NCBI GenBank assembly: GCA_029213265.1
Contig: JARGNG010000024.1
Location: forward strand, 1-64,000
Direction of reading: 5' to 3'
Length of the DNA stretch: 64,000 nt
DNA from: Verrucomicrobiales bacterium
GTDB lineage: Bacteria > Verrucomicrobiota > Verrucomicrobiia > Verrucomicrobiales > DEV007
Positions 61,451-64,000 of the stretch are shown here, in pieces. Within the stretch, counting starts at the first letter, position 1; every line of letters begins with the position of its first letter. The translations under genes and the position numbers were made by a program. The notes below the pieces were generated by a model. That model was given only the letters and a program-made list of their open reading frames with translations. It was not told where the DNA came from and ran no database searches.

Positions 61451-62794
61451 CTACGCCTCCATCTTTTTCAGCACTCTTCGAGCGTACGTAATCGTCACGA
61501 CTGTCATGGCGACATTGATCCCGACCATGCTGAACCAAAAACCGTTGAGGTCGACCTGCAGAACCTTGACGACGAAATAGAAAACACCGAGCGGCAGCAC
61601 GATCTTGCGGATCACCGCCTCAACGAATCCGTACATGGGTCTCTTAATCGCCTGCAGAAAGCCGATGTAGATAAATCCCATGACGTAGGCCCACTGGATG
61701 AAGGCCATGATCCGCGTGTAATTGGCTCCGACCTTGATCACTTCTTCGTCATTGGTGAAGATTCCAACCAGCGGAGCAGCGAATACAAAGACCAACACGG
61801 ATGCGACGAGAATAAGGATCAGGCCGTATTTGACACACAGGCTCATGCATTCACGGACCCGATCCAGCCTGCCGGCCCCGTTGTTCTGCCCCACGATCGA
61901 GACAATCGCGGTCCCCAGCCCGATCGCGGGAAGAAGCGCAATCTGCTCAATCCGGGTCCCCACTCCAAATGCCGCGACCGACACTTCGCCATAAAACTTC
62001 AAGTAGTAGGTCGTCACGAAAAAGCCGAGCGCGATCGACATCATATTGAAGCTTGTCGGAATCCCCTGCTTAAGAATTTCGTGATAGATTTTTGGTTTCG
62101 GCAGCTTTCTAAAAATGGATCCGATATCGATATACCCTCGCCTCAGCACCCGGGAGAAGAGGAAGAGCCCGCCCACCGCCTGAATCGAAACCGTGGCCCA
62201 CGCAATTCCCGGCACACCCATCGCAGGCAGCCCGAAGCCGCCGTATAAAAACCAGGGGTCGAGAATCAGATTGAGGAAGAACCCGGCGATCAGAACCTTG
62301 CCGAAAGTCCTGCTGTCTCCGTGCGCAAGCAGGATTGCATTGCTCATACTGCTGAGCAGAAAGAACCCCGATCCAATAAACAGGGGCGATACGTAGCCCA
62401 TCGCGAGATCAAAGTAGTCTCCCTCGGCTCCCAGAATCCGAAACAACGGGGCCGCCACATTGAGACCAATCACGGTCAGAGCCAGCGCGCATAGCAACCC
62501 CAGCGAAAAGACCTGGCTCGATAACAGCTTTTCCTTTTCCCCATCCTTTGCCCCGATGGCATTGGCGATCAGAGCCGCTGATCCCCGTGCGATTCCCTCG
62601 GAAACGGCAATGATGATAAAAAAGATCGGGAACGAAAGCGCGAGCGCAGCCAGTGCCGAAGTTGAAACCCGGCCCGCATAGAACGAGTCGACGACATTGT
62701 ACATCGTGTTGAAAAAGAACCCGATGCTCATCGGCAATGCGATGTTGCGGATATGTTTCGGGATCGACCCTTCGGTGAGTGGTTCGGATTTCAA
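61451..62794 (-). CDS. MATE-family efflux transporter
   Basis: 447 residues with about 12 membrane segments. N-terminal half: IRNIALPMSIGFFFNTMYNVVDSFYAGRVSTSALAALALSFPIFFIIIAVSEGIARGSAALIANAIGAKD, the MATE signature. The second half: LPAIGLGTAIVSIVGQNNGAGRLDRVRECM. MATE proteins export drugs or metabolites with proton or sodium antiport. Neighbouring genes give no clue to the substrate. A 300-base gene-free stretch follows before the response regulator. Confidence 0.93.
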   Translation of the reverse strand: MKSEPLTEGSIPKHIRNIALPMSIGFFFNTMYNVVDSFYAGRVSTSALAALALSFPIFFIIIAVSEGIARGSAALIANAIGAKDGEKEKLLSSQVFSLGLLCALALTVIGLNVAAPLFRILGAEGDYFDLAMGYVSPLFIGSGFFLLSSMSNAILLAHGDSRTFGKVLIAGFFLNLILDPWFLYGGFGLPAMGVPGIAWATVSIQAVGGLFLFSRVLRRGYIDIGSIFRKLPKPKIYHEILKQGIPTSFNMMSIALGFFVTTYYLKFYGEVSVAAFGVGTRIEQIALLPAIGLGTAIVSIVGQNNGAGRLDRVRECMSLCVKYGLILILVASVLVFVFAAPLVGIFTNDEEVIKVGANYTRIMAFIQWAYVMGFIYIGFLQAIKRPMYGFVEAVIRKIVLPLGVFYFVVKVLQVDLNGFWFSMVGINVAMTVVTITYARRVLKKMEA

Positions 62795-63096
62795 GGCGAT
62801 GGATAGTTAAAGTCGGTAGCACCCTTACCCATCTTGGGAGGCGAGCGAGCGGGGAATTTGGCGGTAACCCAAATCCAGCGATGGCGAAGGGTTGAAATAA
62901 TTTTGTGTATTGGAAGGCAGCCTACCCCAGTACTCGCAGGCTGCTGAATCTTCGGCCCCGAAAAAGCAATTCCAATCCATCCTCACAAAGTCCTTTTCCA
63001 CACGTCGATTGCCGACGGGTGGGACTGAGGCTAGTCGCGTGAGATACGCCTGACCAAGGTCGTCGGCAGATCAAATTCATCTCGGTGGATTCTTTT
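62795..63096. other. Gene-free stretch without clear feature
   Basis: The 302 bases between the MATE start and the response regulator stop contain no supported gene. A short imperfect hairpin GCAGCCT/AGGCTGC spans about 62922-62944 with a wide loop. Nothing else is seen. Confidence 0.5.
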
Positions 63097-64000
63097 TCAC
63101 GTTTCCGCGGAACCTAACTCGTTCAGGCCAGCCAAAGACTCCAGCAAGGCAGGGCTTTTGAAATCCAGAGAGGCTTCGGATTCAGGCGATTTGACGAGGA
63201 GAACGCCCTCGCCGAATCCCAAACATACGTCCAGATCTTCTGAATCGAAGTTTGACTTCAGACCTTGAACAATCTGCTCGCTTTCCACCGAGGAGACTCC
63301 AATCAGCAGGTCCCCGAAACGAGCCACGATACCGCCCTGATAAATACCGGTGATTTCATCCTCCATCTTGTTGAGCGTCGCTTCCGACGGAGAGCAAGCA
63401 GCAATGATGGAAAGGCTGCAATCGGTCTTGTCCCCTTCCTTCAATTCTCCTGAAGGCTTGCCAAACTGCTCGGCCAACGATTCCGGAACGAAATTTTGGG
63501 CACCCCCTTTTGAAGCAGCCCCCGGTTGAGATAACTCAACGGCCCAGGACAAAAGTTTCTCATTGGCCTGATTGATCTGCTCCCGCATTCGGTTGATGGA
63601 AAGATGCGTCTCCACGCGAGCCATCACTTCCTCCACCTGAAGCGGCTTGGTGACGTAGTCGACCCCACCCGCCTGAAAGGCCCTGACCTTGTCCTCCGTC
63701 TGGCTCATGGCGCTGATAAAAATAATGGGGATGTCCTTGGTCACCGCGTTCGCTTTCAATTTTTTTGCCACTTCGTAGCCGTCCATTCCTGGCATATTGA
63801 CATCCAGCAAAACGAGGTCGGGAGGCGAAGCATTACAGGCTGACAGGCCCATCATTCCACTGGGAAGTGCCCGCACTTTGTAGCCGCGATCGGACAGGAT
63901 CTCGTTCAGCAAATGCAGATTCTCCGGTGTGTCATCGATGATGACAATTTCCCCGACAATGGGCTTTTCCAGGACGGGTTTTTTGAATCGAAACAGTTTC
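63097..64000 (-). CDS. Response regulator with degenerate nucleotide-cyclase-like domain, 5' end outside window
   Basis: The frame is open to the window edge (codons from 63999), so the N-terminus is missing; about 300 residues are visible. A receiver domain starts near GEIVIIDDTPENLHLL with the acidic pair, followed by the acceptor Asp in LVLLDVNMPGMDGYE, FISAMS and VTKPL. After a coiled linker (INRMREQINQANEKLLSW) a domain opens FVPESLAEQFGKPSGELKEG and continues with IYQGGIVARFGDLLIGV. The GG-IVARFGD pattern recalls class III adenylate/guanylate cyclase domains (GDGVMAVF-type), yet the catalytic FxDIxGF motif is replaced by CSLSIIAACSPS. It is probably a non-catalytic relative. Confidence 0.82.
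   Translation of the reverse strand, partial: KLFRFKKPVLEKPIVGEIVIIDDTPENLHLLNEILSDRGYKVRALPSGMMGLSACNASPPDLVLLDVNMPGMDGYEVAKKLKANAVTKDIPIIFISAMSQTEDKVRAFQAGGVDYVTKPLQVEEVMARVETHLSINRMREQINQANEKLLSWAVELSQPGAASKGGAQNFVPESLAEQFGKPSGELKEGDKTDCSLSIIAACSPSEATLNKMEDEITGIYQGGIVARFGDLLIGVSSVESEQIVQGLKSNFDSEDLDVCLGFGEGVLLVKSPESEASLDFKSPALLESLAGLNELGSAET

Overview
The window is a bacterial chromosome segment, most likely from a member of Verrucomicrobiota. This is an inference from the gene mix: a DksA/TraR-type protein with a histone-like lysine/alanine tail, two DUF1080 proteins, a Tat-exported Gfo/Idh/MocA oxidoreductase, an ECF sigma factor paired with a FecR/LamG-type membrane protein, a sorbosone-dehydrogenase-like protein fused to a c-type haem domain, a CE15-type esterase and sulfatase-modifying-factor remnants. 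Most genes are ordinary chromosomal genes on both strands; there is no rRNA, CRISPR array, phage module or intact transposase.

Layout. 1-6.7 kb (+): the 3' part of mfd, a parvulin-type chaperone, ruvC and a tightly spaced DUF2868/DUF3482-GTPase pair. 6.7-17.4 kb (-): ispH, an L,D-transpeptidase lipoprotein, a Gfo/Idh oxidoreductase, tsaD, an S41 protease, a DUF3307 membrane protein, a cNMP-binding protein, a small lipoprotein, two paralogous membrane-anchored coiled-coil proteins, and mutY. 17.7-24.3 kb: an HU/IHF gene, cstA (-), an SLC13 transporter, the lysine-rich DksA-like gene, rpmG and rpsR with a clear terminator, and an SRAP gene. 24.3-30.9 kb (-): a VWA / histidine kinase / response regulator operon, a winged-helix protein resembling COG2958, and a DUF1080 protein. 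31-34.4 kb: CE15 esterase, ACP phosphodiesterase-like, LprI-like and DUF2585 genes.

34.5-43.8 kb is an accessory, partly decayed region: DUF3050 and PaaK-like genes, a YheU-family gene, a META-domain protein, a seven-repeat beta-propeller protein, a polysaccharide deacetylase, several pseudogene scraps (two FGE/SUMF1 pieces, a TPR piece) and dispersed repeats. It ends against the 3' side of a tRNA-Phe gene, but no integrase is visible.

43.8-64 kb: DUF1080 lipoprotein, hom-thrC (threonine pathway) followed by a FemAB/GNAT-like gene, folP and bioB (-), a secreted protein with a possible His/Cys dyad, an amidase_2 lipoprotein, a glyoxalase, the sorbosone-dehydrogenase/cytochrome c protein, a duplicated-domain secreted protein, a DUF2851 protein, an M29-type aminopeptidase, the ECF sigma/FecR-LamG pair, a MATE transporter and a response regulator cut by the window end.

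The most unusual observations are: GTAG-headed palindromic REP/BIME-like elements whose hairpin stems differ by compensating changes between copies; the paralogous coiled-coil membrane module; a DksA-like protein with three of four zinc ligands lost; a response regulator with what looks like a degenerate cyclase domain; and the decayed island beside tRNA-Phe. No defence system or other striking new system was evident.
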